From positions 992,001 through 1,056,000 of the forward strand of contig NZ_CP073751.1 of assembly GCF_020025155.1 (NCBI RefSeq): a DNA stretch of 64,000 nucleotides. Direction: 5' to 3'. Both the position numbers and the translations under genes were made by a program. This DNA comes from Halopseudomonas nanhaiensis (lineage in GTDB: Bacteria; Pseudomonadota; Gammaproteobacteria; Pseudomonadales; Pseudomonadaceae). Each line of letters begins with the position of its first letter. The stretch's first letter is position 1. Shown here in pieces: positions 1-8,940 of the stretch. The notes below the pieces were generated by a model that was not told the DNA's origin, did not search any database, and saw nothing but the letters and a program-made list of their open reading frames with translations.

Positions 1-742
<742 letters not shown>

Positions 743-798
743 GGCCAGGACACCTGGTATTTCAGGGGGAACGAATGCAGGTCGGGAAGGACGGCATC

Positions 799-834
799 AA
801 AAAATCAGGCCCGCCGGGGGTGCCGGCGGGCCTG
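799..834 (-). terminator. Hairpin with T-run between livK and livH
   Basis: A perfect 12-bp inverted repeat (806-817 with 823-834, loop 818-822) is followed, in the direction of livK transcription, by a run of six T (complement of 799-804). It has the form of an intrinsic terminator, or of an attenuator that lets the binding protein be made in excess over the permeases. Confidence 0.8.
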
Positions 835-847
835 AGACGTTTACTGC

Positions 848-1975
848 TTACTCGGTCATTGCGGTCTTGCTGGCGTCAGCGTGCCACTTGTAGACAACGA
901 AGTTGAAATCCTTCAGGTCGCCCTTTTCGTCAAAGGCCAGGGTACCGGTGGGGGTTTCGAAACTGTTGCTGCGCAGTGCCTCGGCAACCTCTTCGGTGTC
1001 GGTGCTGCCCGCGATGCGGATGCCATCGGCAATAACCTGGACCGCAGCGTAGGCCGGGAACACGAAGGGACCGCTCGGGTCTTCGTTCTTGGCCTTGAAC
1101 GCTTCAACCAGTTCGGCGTTCTTCGGATCCTGGTCGAACGCCTTCGGCAGGGTCACCAGCAGGCCCTCGGAGGCTTCGCCGGCAATAGCGGAAATGTCAC
1201 TGTTACCGACACCTTCCGGACCCATGAAGCTGACCTTCAGGCCCTGCTCGGCAGACTGGCGCAGGATCAGACCCAGCTCAGGGTGGTAACCACCGTAGTA
1301 GACAAAATCGACGTTCGCCTGGCGCAGCTTGGAGATCAGTGAGGAGAAGTCCTTGTCCCCTGCGGTGATACCTTCGAAGACGGCTACTTCGACGTTGTTT
1401 TCCTTGAGTACGTCGCGTACCGCGGTGGCGATGCCTTCGCCGTACTGCTGCTTGTCGTGGATCACGGCGACTTTCTTCGGTTTGACCTGTTCGACAATGT
1501 AGTTGCCGGCGGTCGGGCCCTGCAGGCTGTCGAGGCCGATGGTGCGGAACACCAGTTCATAGCCGCGCTCGGTGATCTCCGGGCTGGTCGAGGCCGCGGT
1601 GACCATCAGGATACCTTCGTCTTCATAAATGTCGGACGCCGGCTGGGTAGAGCTGGAGCAGAGGTGACCGACGACGTAACGGATGTCTTCGTTGACGATA
1701 CGGTTGGCAACGGCAACTGCCTGTTTGGGATCACAGGCGTCGTCGAACACAACACCTTCGAGCTGGCTGCCATTCACACCGCCCGCCTTGTTGATCTGCT
1801 CGATGGCCATCTTGGCACCGATGAACTGCATGTCACCATACTGTGCTACCGGGCCGGTTACCGGGCCGGCCAAAGCGATCTTGATCGGGTCGGCTGCCAG
1901 CGAGAAGCTGCTGACGCCTGCCAGAGCTGCTGCTGCGATAATCTGAGAAAGCGCTTTCTTGTGTGCCTTTTTCAT
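848..1975 (-). CDS. livK: Branched-chain amino-acid ABC transporter substrate-binding protein
   Basis: Periplasmic Leu/Ile/Val-binding protein of the LivK/BraC family, about 375 residues. The N-terminus MKKAHKKALSQIIAAAALAG followed by a Leu-Ala cleavage region is a Sec signal peptide. The mature protein opens with DPIKIALAGPVTGPVAQYG and has the two-lobe type I periplasmic-binding fold (IEQINKAGGVNG, then DDACDPKQAVAVANRIV). ATG at 1975 is preferred because it starts the signal peptide; a GTG at 1987 is also in frame and neither has a strong ribosome-binding site. The gene is first in the liv operon, with livH next. Confidence 0.92.
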   Translation of the reverse strand: MKKAHKKALSQIIAAAALAGVSSFSLAADPIKIALAGPVTGPVAQYGDMQFIGAKMAIEQINKAGGVNGSQLEGVVFDDACDPKQAVAVANRIVNEDIRYVVGHLCSSSTQPASDIYEDEGILMVTAASTSPEITERGYELVFRTIGLDSLQGPTAGNYIVEQVKPKKVAVIHDKQQYGEGIATAVRDVLKENNVEVAVFEGITAGDKDFSSLISKLRQANVDFVYYGGYHPELGLILRQSAEQGLKVSFMGPEGVGNSDISAIAGEASEGLLVTLPKAFDQDPKNAELVEAFKAKNEDPSGPFVFPAYAAVQVIADGIRIAGSTDTEEVAEALRSNSFETPTGTLAFDEKGDLKDFNFVVYKWHADASKTAMTE

Positions 1976-2242
1976 TTTTCTGCTCACTTGGATGGTCCGT
2001 TAAGACGAAGCGGGCGCCTGATGGCGAAGCGCCACACCTCCCCCGGTAACTGTACCGGAGCAGTTTAGCAATGGCACGGTGCCGTGGAAACGAAACGGTA
2101 GCAATTTGTCGGCAAATGTCCTTAAACCGCAAAACTGTTACTGATTGGCGACAGAATTTTCATTTTGGTCACGCCAGCGGCCACTCGCCTGTCTGCGCTC
2201 GGGACGTTACCATGCGCGCTCGAACATTCGCAGGGGAACAGG

Positions 2243-2548
2243 ATGACCGGTCAGGACGATACCTACGCGGCAATCGTGGGCGCCACGGGTCGTATCGAAT
2301 GGAAGGCGCTGGAGCCGCATTTCGCTCGCGGTGAAATACTCTGGGTGGACGCCCGTCTCGATCTGGTCGGCGCTGCTCAGGCTCTGATCAACGACGACCG
2401 GGACGCCGTCGCCGGCTGGATGGAACGCGGGCTTCTGGGCCAGCTGCGGGATGAACAGGCCGCCGACTGGCATGAGCGTGACCCTGACTCGCTGTGGGCG
2501 GTGGTGATTCGACCCTGGGTGCTCGTGCAGGAACGCAGCGAAACCTGA
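2243..2548 (+). CDS. DUF2288 family small protein
   Basis: A 101-residue acidic cytoplasmic protein recognised as the DUF2288 type by WKALEPHFARGEILWVDARL and the following LDLVGAAQALINDD region; no function is known for the family. The start at 2243 is chosen for the AGGGG sequence about 9 bases upstream and the lack of family resemblance before it. It ends 8 bases before the convergent end of the permease gene at 2557, so it is transcribed alone, divergently from livK across an intergenic region of about 265 bases in which no clear promoter was identified. Confidence 0.75.
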   Translation: MTGQDDTYAAIVGATGRIEWKALEPHFARGEILWVDARLDLVGAAQALINDDRDAVAGWMERGLLGQLRDEQAADWHERDPDSLWAVVIRPWVLVQERSET

Positions 2549-2556
2549 AGGCGCGA

Positions 2557-3321
2557 TCAGCGCAGAGCGCTACGCAGCCAGCTGCTGGCTGCATCGACGA
2601 CGATCACCATGAGCAGCATGGCGAGAATGACGCTCATCGCACGGGGCTGCTGGAACAGGCTCAGCGTCACATACAGCATCTGCCCCAAGCCCCCCGCTCC
2701 CACGAAGCCCAATACCGCCGCCATGCGAATGTTGTTCTCCCATCGATACAGGCTGTAGGCCAGCCATTGGGGAATCACGTTGGGAAGCGTGCCATAGAAG
2801 AAGCACGCGACCGGCCCTGCCCCCGCTTCGCGCAGGGCAGAGGCGGGCGCCTGCGGGGCATTCTCCAGCGCTTCGGCGAACAGCCGGCCGAGGACGCCGG
2901 TGGTATGCAGAGCAATCGCCAGGGTGCCGGCGAAAGGTCCCAGGCCTGCTGCTAAAACCATCAGCGCAGCCCACACCAGTTCGGGGACTGAACGCAGCGC
3001 ATTGAGCAGTAGTCGTGCGGATGCTTTGGCGATCCGTCCGAGACGGCCAGCGGCGAGCAGGCTGAGCATCGCGCCAGAAAAAGCCGCAAGCAGGGTGCCG
3101 ATCGCGGATATTCCCAGCGTTTCCAGCGCGCCCTGACCCAGTTGGCCGAGCCAGGCGGGAGACGTATCCGGCGGAAAGAAGCCGGCCGCGTAGGACGCCA
3201 TCTGGCCGGCGCTTTGCGCACTGAACAGCGCGGCGAGATCCAGCTCGAGATAGCTGAACGAGGCGAGCAGGGCAGCTACGATAAGCCCCAGCCAGAGCAG
3301 GCCCTCCAGGCGACGGATCAC
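2557..3321 (-). CDS. PhnE-type ABC transporter permease 2
   Basis: Inner-membrane permease of about 254 residues, of the PhnE/phosphonate-importer type. Several hydrophobic helices and the conserved cytoplasmic coupling region (RSVPELVWAALMV, and near the C-terminus GFVGAGGLGQML) are visible. The GTG start overlaps the stop of the preceding permease by 4 bases, so the two are probably translationally coupled. Last gene of the four-gene operon running from 5847 down to 2557. It shares the RSVPELVWA and GFVGAGGLGQM segments with its neighbour, so the pair arose by duplication and probably forms a heterodimer. Confidence 0.85.
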   Translation of the reverse strand: MIRRLEGLLWLGLIVAALLASFSYLELDLAALFSAQSAGQMASYAAGFFPPDTSPAWLGQLGQGALETLGISAIGTLLAAFSGAMLSLLAAGRLGRIAKASARLLLNALRSVPELVWAALMVLAAGLGPFAGTLAIALHTTGVLGRLFAEALENAPQAPASALREAGAGPVACFFYGTLPNVIPQWLAYSLYRWENNIRMAAVLGFVGAGGLGQMLYVTLSLFQQPRAMSVILAMLLMVIVVDAASSWLRSALR

Positions 3322-4157
3322 GCCAGTCTCCTGCGCAGCAGCGAGCTGAGCTGGTCCGCAAACAGCACAAGGATCAGGAAGGTCGCCAATATGGTTGCCA
3401 CCTCGCCACCGGCAAACATGCGGATCGACAGATCAATCATCTGCCCCAGCCCGCCGGCGCCAACGAAGCCCATGACCACGGATGCACGGATCGCGCATTC
3501 CCAGCGATATAGCGTATAGGACGTCAGCTCCTGCGCAGCGCCGGGCAGGACGCCGTAGAAGAACGCCGCGAGCCTGGAGCTGCCGGCTTGCAGCAGCGCC
3601 TGGGCCGGACGCTGGTCGATCGATTCGTAGATCTCCGCGTAGACCTTGCCGAGCATGCCGCTATAGGTGATCGCAATGGCCAGCACGCCGGCTGTCGGCC
3701 CCAGCCCAACCGCTCGAACGAACAGCAGCGCCCACACCAGCTCCGGTACGCTGCGTAGAATAATCATCAACAGTCGGGCGGGGTAGCGCAAACCCCTGCC
3801 CAGCCAGGCGGGGCGTCCGAAGGTGATGCGCGACACGGACAGCGTCCGCGTCGCGACGAGGCTCAACGGCACAGCGGCAACGAGTGCCAGCGCCAATCCG
3901 GCGGTAGCCATGGCCAGCGTCTGTAACGTCGCCACCCACAGCAGGTGCATGAATTCGCTCGAGAGCTCTGGCGGCCAGAAGCCTGAAAGGAAGCCGCCGA
4001 GGGTGGCCAGGTTGCGCTCATCCACGAGCGTCGCGGGATCGAACTCGGTAATCACCAGTCCTGGCCAGAGCAGCAGGACGGCCAGGGCGGTCAGCAGCAG
4101 TCGGGGCAGGGCTGCGGGGTCGCGCCGGGCCGCAAATGGCACACTGGTTACAGACAT
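3318..4157 (-). CDS. PhnE-type ABC transporter permease 1
   Basis: Inner-membrane permease of about 279 residues, paralogous to the gene that follows it. The motifs ILRSVPELVWALLF and MGFVGAGGLGQMIDL mark the PhnE-type BPD_transp_1 domain in the second half; a single helix near residues 19-37 and an approximately 40-residue periplasmic stretch precede it. The start overlaps the end of the ATPase gene by 10 bases. It works with the ATPase and binding protein encoded upstream; whether the substrate is phosphonate, phosphite or selenate cannot be read from the permease. Confidence 0.86.
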   Translation of the reverse strand: MSVTSVPFAARRDPAALPRLLLTALAVLLLWPGLVITEFDPATLVDERNLATLGGFLSGFWPPELSSEFMHLLWVATLQTLAMATAGLALALVAAVPLSLVATRTLSVSRITFGRPAWLGRGLRYPARLLMIILRSVPELVWALLFVRAVGLGPTAGVLAIAITYSGMLGKVYAEIYESIDQRPAQALLQAGSSRLAAFFYGVLPGAAQELTSYTLYRWECAIRASVVMGFVGAGGLGQMIDLSIRMFAGGEVATILATFLILVLFADQLSSLLRRRLA

Positions 4158-4981
4158 CGCGGCGCAATTGGCCTGATAGGTAACTTGGGTGGCTGAACGG
4201 CTGGCGCGACCCCGGCTTTTGGCAGCGGCTCTGCGGTAAGGCTGGCGTTGGCATACAGCGCCTGCAGGTCTGCATCAGAGACCTGGGATGCCGGGCGGTC
4301 GAACAGGACCTCGCCATCGCGCAGCCCGATGACCCGGGGGAAATGCCGCAGCGCCAGATCCACGGCGTGCAGGCTGGCCACAAGCGTGGTCCCGTCTTCC
4401 TCTGCCAGCCGATTGAGCAAGGCGAGCGTATGGTCGGCAAGCAGTGGATCCATCGCCGACACGGGCTCGTCGGCCAGAATCAGCTCCGCCTGTTGATACA
4501 GCACGCGGGCAATGCCGACGCGCTGAAGCTGGCCGCCAGAGAGCTGATCGCAACGTTCGAACAACTTGTCCTCCAGGTCAAGCCTGCTCAATATCGAGCG
4601 GACGCCGGAGATATCCAGCGGATAGCACAGCGAGGCCAGCGCGCGCAACGTAGACCACTGCCCGAGCCTGCCGGCGGATACGGCCGTGATCACCCGCTGG
4701 CGCGCAGGCAGAGGAGGGCTCTGGTGAATCAGGCCGATACGTGAGCGCAGGCGCCGGGTAGCGCGTGCGGACAGTTCTGCCGGATTGCTTCCCAATATTT
4801 GCAGGCTCCCGGAAGCAGGCACCAGGCTCATACCCAGCAGCCGGAGCAGGCTGGTCTTGCCCGCGCCGGACGGCCCGATCACGGCCACACGCTCGCCGGT
4901 CTCGATACCCAGTTCGAGACCTTTCAGGACCTGGCCGGCGCCGGGGTGGGCAGCGCCCACCCCGGCGAGGCGAATGCTCAC
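4148..4981 (-). CDS. PhnC-type ABC transporter ATP-binding protein
   Basis: Cytoplasmic ATPase subunit, about 277 residues. Walker A GPSGAGKTSLL, signature LSGGQLQRVGIARVL and Walker B LILADEPVSAMD are intact, followed by the H-loop His in VASLHAVDLALRHF. The GTG start overlaps the TGA of the binding-protein gene (GTGA), indicating coupled translation. The C-terminal 30 residues are an unconserved proline-rich tail. It belongs to the phosphonate/oxyanion importer class by its closeness to PhnC and by its two PhnE-type partners. Confidence 0.88.
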   Translation of the reverse strand: MSIRLAGVGAAHPGAGQVLKGLELGIETGERVAVIGPSGAGKTSLLRLLGMSLVPASGSLQILGSNPAELSARATRRLRSRIGLIHQSPPLPARQRVITAVSAGRLGQWSTLRALASLCYPLDISGVRSILSRLDLEDKLFERCDQLSGGQLQRVGIARVLYQQAELILADEPVSAMDPLLADHTLALLNRLAEEDGTTLVASLHAVDLALRHFPRVIGLRDGEVLFDRPASQVSDADLQALYANASLTAEPLPKAGVAPAVQPPKLPIRPIAPRCL

Positions 4982-5847
4982 TGCAGCAGACCAGCAGCCC
5001 TGGCGGCCTGCTCGATGCCCTCGTAGTTCTCCGGGCTGGTCTCGATGAACCGGCTGGCCCGCTGCAGATCGAGGATTTCCTTATGCTCCGGGTTGGCCGG
5101 GTCAAGTTTGAGGAAGGCTGCCTTGATGCGCTCGGCCAGTTCCGGTTGCAGGTCGCCGCGTACGGTCCAGTTGTAGTCGTAATAGGTGGGGGTGGTTGCG
5201 TAGGCGTGCACCTTGCTGGTGTCGACCTTGCCTTCCTCGACCAGTTTGTTCCACACCGAGGAGTTCAGCACGCCGCCGTCCACGCGGCCGGACGCAACCC
5301 AGGCGACTGTCGCGTCATGCGCATTGGAGAACGCGACGCGGCCGAAGAACGCGTCGACATCAATGTCGGCCTGTTGCAGAAAGTAGCGCGGCATCAGGTG
5401 CCCGGAGGTGGACGATACCGAGCCGAAGGCGAAGCTCTTGCCTTTCAGATCCGAGTGCTCGTCCACCGACGCGTCAGAGGCGATGAAGGTGCTGGTGAAG
5501 GCTGCGTCCTGCTCGCGCTGCACCAGGGGAACCGCATCACCGGTGCGCAACCGTGCCTGAACGAAGGTGAAACCGCCGAGCCAGGCCAGATCCAGCCGAC
5601 CCGCGTCGAGTGCCTCGACCACCCCGGCGTAATCCGATACCGGCTGGAAGCGCACTTCCATATCCAGTTCTTTCTCAAGATATTTGCCCAGGGGCTCGAA
5701 CTTGCGCTGCAGTTCGGTAGGGGCTTCATCGGGAATCGCCGACACCCGCAACACCGACTCGTCGGCAGCGTGAGCAGCAGGGAAAACAGCGGCAACAGAC
5801 AGGCACAAGCCGGCCAGCACGGCCAGCGGACGTTTCAGCTTCGACAT
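4978..5847 (-). CDS. PhnD-family periplasmic binding protein, probably for an oxyanion (selenate/phosphonate type)
   Basis: About 289 residues with a Sec signal peptide ending near AHA. The mature part begins LRVSAIPDEAPTELQRKFEP and contains DLAWLGGFTFVQARLRTGDA, the PhnD-like ligand-binding signature. From memory, this wording matches the family named putative selenate ABC transporter binding protein more closely than classical PhnD; no selD or selU gene is in view to support that. ATG at 5847 is preferred over 5865 because GGAG lies 8 bases upstream. First gene of a tightly overlapping four-gene operon. Confidence 0.82.
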   Translation of the reverse strand: MSKLKRPLAVLAGLCLSVAAVFPAAHAADESVLRVSAIPDEAPTELQRKFEPLGKYLEKELDMEVRFQPVSDYAGVVEALDAGRLDLAWLGGFTFVQARLRTGDAVPLVQREQDAAFTSTFIASDASVDEHSDLKGKSFAFGSVSSTSGHLMPRYFLQQADIDVDAFFGRVAFSNAHDATVAWVASGRVDGGVLNSSVWNKLVEEGKVDTSKVHAYATTPTYYDYNWTVRGDLQPELAERIKAAFLKLDPANPEHKEILDLQRASRFIETSPENYEGIEQAARAAGLLQ

Positions 5848-5970
5848 GTCATTTCTCCGGTTCAATAGCGGAAGACTCCCAACCGGGTGTCGAAGCCGGC
5901 CGGGGCGTGGCGCAAGTGTACTGAAAACCGCGCGTCAGGCAAGGCGCACCGAAGATGGGAACTGTAGCGA

Positions 5971-6090
5971 GTAGGAGCGGTGCCCCCGCCGCAAAGCCGG
6001 CGGAGCGCCGGTCGCCGCGGGTCGCGCCTCCCATGGGTCCTATCGGATATCGCCCTAGTCATTGTGGGAGCGGCGACTCGCCGCGATAGC
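5971..6090. repeat. REP cluster A (three copies)
   Basis: Three REP-like units in alternating orientation: 5971-5997 (degenerate), 6011-6036 (inverted) and 6061-6090. The best copy has the head GTGGGAGCGGCGACTCGCCG followed by CGATAGC, a pattern that recurs at 8.4, 12.9, 18.1 and 18.8 kb. It lies between the promoter side of the ABC operon and the hydroxypyruvate isomerase gene. Confidence 0.8.
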
Positions 6091-6158
6091 ATCCTTAAAG
6101 CCCAGATAGATGGGTGAGCTTTTGCTAATCTGCCTCCAGCTCATTTGAGGAGGTGAAG

Positions 6159-6974
6159 ATGTCCTGGCCACTGGCTGCCAATGTGTCCCTGCTGTTCACC
6201 GAACACTCTCTGCCCGACCGCATTGCTGCGGCGGCATCGGCGGGATTCGACGGAGTCGAAATCCAGTTTCCCTACGAACTGGCTGCCGCGGATCTGGCGA
6301 AGCAGTTGGCCAGCAGCGCCATGCCCCTCGCACTGATCAATCTGCCGGCAGGCGACTTGATGTCTGGTGGGCCCGGTCTCGCCGGCGTTCCGGATCGAGT
6401 CGAAGCGTTTCGCCAGGCATTGGATCAAGCTTTGCGCTACGCCGAGCGTGCCCGGCCTCAGCGCGTCAATATATTGCCGGGCCGGCTGATCGAAGGTGTC
6501 GAGCCTGAGGCTGCGCTTGATGCGCTGGTCGCCAATCTCCAGCATGCCTGCCCGGCCTTCGAGTCCCTGGGCATCGACGTTACCTTCGAGGCGATCAACC
6601 GGCTCGACATGCCGGGCTTTCTGATTGCCACGCCAGCGGAGCAGATGAAGGTGATCAGTCGGGTTGGCCACCCCAATCTCTCTGCGCAGCTTGATCTCTA
6701 TCACATGGCAAAAATGGGTGTTCCCATAAGAGAAGCCATCGCTGAGCTGTCGGGGTCGATCGGCCACATTCAGTTCGCTGATGTACCCGCGCGCGGCGCG
6801 CCGGGCAGCGGCGGTTTGGATTTTGCCGAAGCGTTTAGCGCGTTGGCGGCGGTGAACTACAACGGCTGGCTGGCAGCAGAATACCGTCCGGCAGGGTCAA
6901 CTGCTTCGGATCTCGCCTGGATCGGCGACTGGCGCGACAAAGGCTGGATCAGAAGCCCGGCGAACAGCGAATAG
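6159..6974 (+). CDS. hyi: Hydroxypyruvate isomerase / 2-oxo-tetronate isomerase family protein
   Basis: A 271-residue TIM-barrel enzyme of the Hyi/OtnI type, which isomerises hydroxypyruvate to tartronate semialdehyde (or 2-oxo-tetronates) in glyoxylate metabolism. Diagnostic segments are AAAASAGFDGVEIQFPYE near the N-terminus, the catalytic glutamate in VTFEAINRLDMPGFLI, LDLYHMAKMG, the loop FADVPARGAPGSGGLDF and the second glutamate in LAAEYRP. ATG at 6159 is chosen because GAGGAGG lies directly upstream at about 6 bases; a GTG at 6153 overlaps that site. No glyoxylate pathway gene (gcl, glxR) is adjacent, so the substrate is uncertain. Its 3' end overlaps the convergent lipoprotein gene by 26 bases. 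Confidence 0.8.
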   Translation: MSWPLAANVSLLFTEHSLPDRIAAAASAGFDGVEIQFPYELAAADLAKQLASSAMPLALINLPAGDLMSGGPGLAGVPDRVEAFRQALDQALRYAERARPQRVNILPGRLIEGVEPEAALDALVANLQHACPAFESLGIDVTFEAINRLDMPGFLIATPAEQMKVISRVGHPNLSAQLDLYHMAKMGVPIREAIAELSGSIGHIQFADVPARGAPGSGGLDFAEAFSALAAVNYNGWLAAEYRPAGSTASDLAWIGDWRDKGWIRSPANSE

Positions 6975-7377
6975 TCTGCGCGCTGGCCAGCTTCTCGCTG
7001 GAGCTGCCGCGCAGTGAGCCGACGCTCTGCCAGCCAAGCCGCTGAGCGCTGAATACATAGGTCTCGCCGGCTGCAAAGTTGTCATAGGCCACGCCAAGGA
7101 TGCAGGTGCGGTACTGCGGCTCACCCATGGTCCCACCGCCGCCGGCACCGCCGGGCATCTCGTAGCGAAAGCGCACCTGCAATTCATGAGAACCGGGGGT
7201 GAGATCAGGGAAGCGGATGCCGTCGACCAGCTCCCCATCCAGTCGATACGCCGACAGCTGGTCCATGGGCGCGGTATCGAATTCGATTCTCGCGTTGCCT
7301 TCTGCCACGGGCTCACTGGGCTGCTGGGCGCAGCCGGCCATCAGCAACGCACACACTGCAAACGTAATCTTTCGCAT
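6949..7377 (-). CDS. Small predicted lipoprotein of unknown function
   Basis: About 142 residues. The N-terminus MRKITFAVCALLMAGCAQQ is a lipoprotein signal with lipobox LMAG-Cys, so the mature protein is probably anchored in the outer membrane. The rest is predicted beta-rich (LTPGSHELQVRFRYEMPG, a Gly-rich loop, then AAGETYVFSAQRLGWQ), resembling PEGA-like or carbohydrate-binding beta modules without a named family I can assign. The start at 7377 follows from the signal peptide. Transcribed alone, convergent with hyi. Confidence 0.75.
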   Translation of the reverse strand: MRKITFAVCALLMAGCAQQPSEPVAEGNARIEFDTAPMDQLSAYRLDGELVDGIRFPDLTPGSHELQVRFRYEMPGGAGGGGTMGEPQYRTCILGVAYDNFAAGETYVFSAQRLGWQSVGSLRGSSSEKLASAQTIRCSPGF

Positions 7378-7572
7378 GATCTCTCCAGCGCCTGTGTTCC
7401 TTGCCACACTGTAGCGAAAAGCATCGAGATCTGCTGCGAACCATAAGTCGGGTTACTGCATGCCAATCAGCTCCACGCATTGGGCTGGCACCTCGGGCGG
7501 TTCCTCGGCATTCTATTCACCATAATTATGATCATGGGAGCTCCGAATCACCGGAGCGCAGAGGAGAGATCG

Positions 7573-8427
7573 ATGCAAGCATTGAACGGCAAGGTTGCGG
7601 TAATCACCGGTGGCGGTAGCGGGCTGGGGCGCGAGCTGGCGCTGTGCTGCGCCGCGCGGGGCATGAAGCTGGTACTCGGCGACGTGGACGAGAAGGGCAT
7701 GCAGGAAACCCTGCGCCTGGTCGAAGAAGCGTCCCCCGGTACCGAGTCCGCCACCATGCGCCTGGATGTGTCCAAGCTCGAGCAAATGCAGGCGTTCGCC
7801 GACCTCGCCAAGAGCCGCTTCGGCGCTGCCCACGTGATCTTCAACAACGCCGGCGTGAGCGTCGGTGGCCCGGCCTGGGAAAACACCCCGCACGACTGGG
7901 AATGGGTCATGGGCGTTAACCTGTACGGCGTGGTATGGGGCGTCAAGGTGTTCACCCCGATGTTGATCGAGCAGAACGAAGGCCACATCGTCAATACGGC
8001 CTCGGCCGCGGGCTGGCTGAACGGACCGAACATGGCAATTTACAACGTCACCAAGCACTCGGTGGTAGCACTGTCGGAAACTCTGGCGCTGGATCTGCGC
8101 GACATCAATGCCAACGTTGGCGTCACCTGCCTGTGCCCGGCCTTCTTCCCCACCGCCATCCACGAGTCCGCCCGCAACCGCCCCGCCGACAAGGGCGAAA
8201 CCATCACCCCCAGCGAAACCGCCCTCAAGCGCGCCGAACTGACCAAGCAGGCGGTACAGAAAGGCAAGATCCAGGCAACCGACATCGCCGAGATGACGCT
8301 CAAGGCCGTGGAAGAGGACCAGTTCTACGTGTTCCCGCATCGCAAGATCAAACAGTTGATCGCCATGCGTGCGCAGGCTGCGGCGGATGAGAAGAAAGCG
8401 TTTGATTCCCTAAATCCCGAAGCCTGA
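7573..8427 (+). CDS. SDR family NAD(P)-dependent oxidoreductase
   Basis: A 284-residue classical short-chain dehydrogenase. The cofactor motif TGGGSGLGRELA is at residues 13-24, NNAG follows in FNNAGVSVGGPAWEN, a Ser in the loop VNTASAAGWLNGP completes the site, and the catalytic YNVTK motif is intact. The C-terminal 60 residues (MTLKAVEEDQFYVFPHRKI) resemble the extension of SDRs annotated for fatty or alicyclic alcohols; the substrate is unknown. The start at 7573 is supported by GAGGAGAG upstream. Followed by a REP pair rather than a T-run terminator. Confidence 0.85.
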   Translation: MQALNGKVAVITGGGSGLGRELALCCAARGMKLVLGDVDEKGMQETLRLVEEASPGTESATMRLDVSKLEQMQAFADLAKSRFGAAHVIFNNAGVSVGGPAWENTPHDWEWVMGVNLYGVVWGVKVFTPMLIEQNEGHIVNTASAAGWLNGPNMAIYNVTKHSVVALSETLALDLRDINANVGVTCLCPAFFPTAIHESARNRPADKGETITPSETALKRAELTKQAVQKGKIQATDIAEMTLKAVEEDQFYVFPHRKIKQLIAMRAQAAADEKKAFDSLNPEA

Positions 8428-8443
8428 TCCCGCCTCATATCCT

Positions 8444-8596
8444 TTGTGGGAGCGCCGTCCCCGGCGCGATAGCGGCCTGGCAAATGTGCTGCGGCAGCCG
8501 GCGCTCCTGCGATGCTCACCTCGGGGCACCCGTCCGTCTCGGACGGGTCTGGCTTGACCAGCCAACCCCATCGCGCCGAGGGCGACGCCCCCACAA
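8444..8596. repeat. REP cluster B (inverted pair) with internal hairpin
   Basis: A REP unit at 8444-8473 and an inverted one at 8567-8596 flank about 95 bases that hold a perfect 8-bp stem (8528-8535 with 8541-8548). Such a BIME-like arrangement can form a long stem-loop and probably marks the end of the SDR transcription unit. Confidence 0.78.
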
Positions 8597-8673
8597 GCTG
8601 GCCGCGACTCTCCGTTCTACCGCTCGTCGCTCCAAGCTTTTCAACGCTTGACGTGCATAGAACGTGCTCGTCC

Positions 8674-8700
8674 TAAAGTTCCCAGCCCTAGCGCCGATAA
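8674..8700 (+). promoter_or_regulatory. Sigma-28 (FliA) promoter P1 for fliC
   Basis: TAAA (8674-8677), a 15-base spacer and GCCGATAA (8693-8700) match the FliA consensus exactly. It lies about 240 bases before fliC, giving a leader of more than 200 bases. A 7-bp hairpin (8721-8727 with 8733-8739) sits just inside that leader. Confidence 0.85.
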
Positions 8701-8816
8701 CCCAAACATCGGTAGGGAAGGGCAACGCAACCCGTTGCCAACCGTGTGGGCTAGGGCCTGTTTGACACCTGATTGGGTTGTCAAGCGAAGCAGGGAAACT
8801 TTTTTACGAAAGTTCC

Positions 8817-8843
8817 TAAAGGTCCTGAAAGGCACGCCGATAC
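8817..8843 (+). promoter_or_regulatory. Sigma-28 (FliA) promoter P2 for fliC
   Basis: TAAA (8817-8820), a 15-base spacer and GCCGATAC (8836-8843). It is the nearer of two FliA-type promoters upstream of the flagellin start at 8941. Confidence 0.87.
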
Positions 8844-8940
8844 AGTAATCGAATGCGAACTCAATGGGTGCCTGGGCAAAGCCGGCCCGCGAGTCGCAAG
8901 CTCAGGCAAACATTATTTCAGGTCCTTCGGAGGCAATACC

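Noticed and set aside
4765-5868. Plus-strand open frame of 367 codons opposite the PhnC/PhnD-type genes
   Set aside because: Antisense shadow; low-complexity Arg/Gly translation, no ribosome-binding site of note, and the minus strand carries clear ABC transporter motifs.
7513-8340. Minus-strand open frame opposite the SDR gene
   Set aside because: Shadow of the SDR gene, whose cofactor and catalytic motifs are intact on the plus strand.
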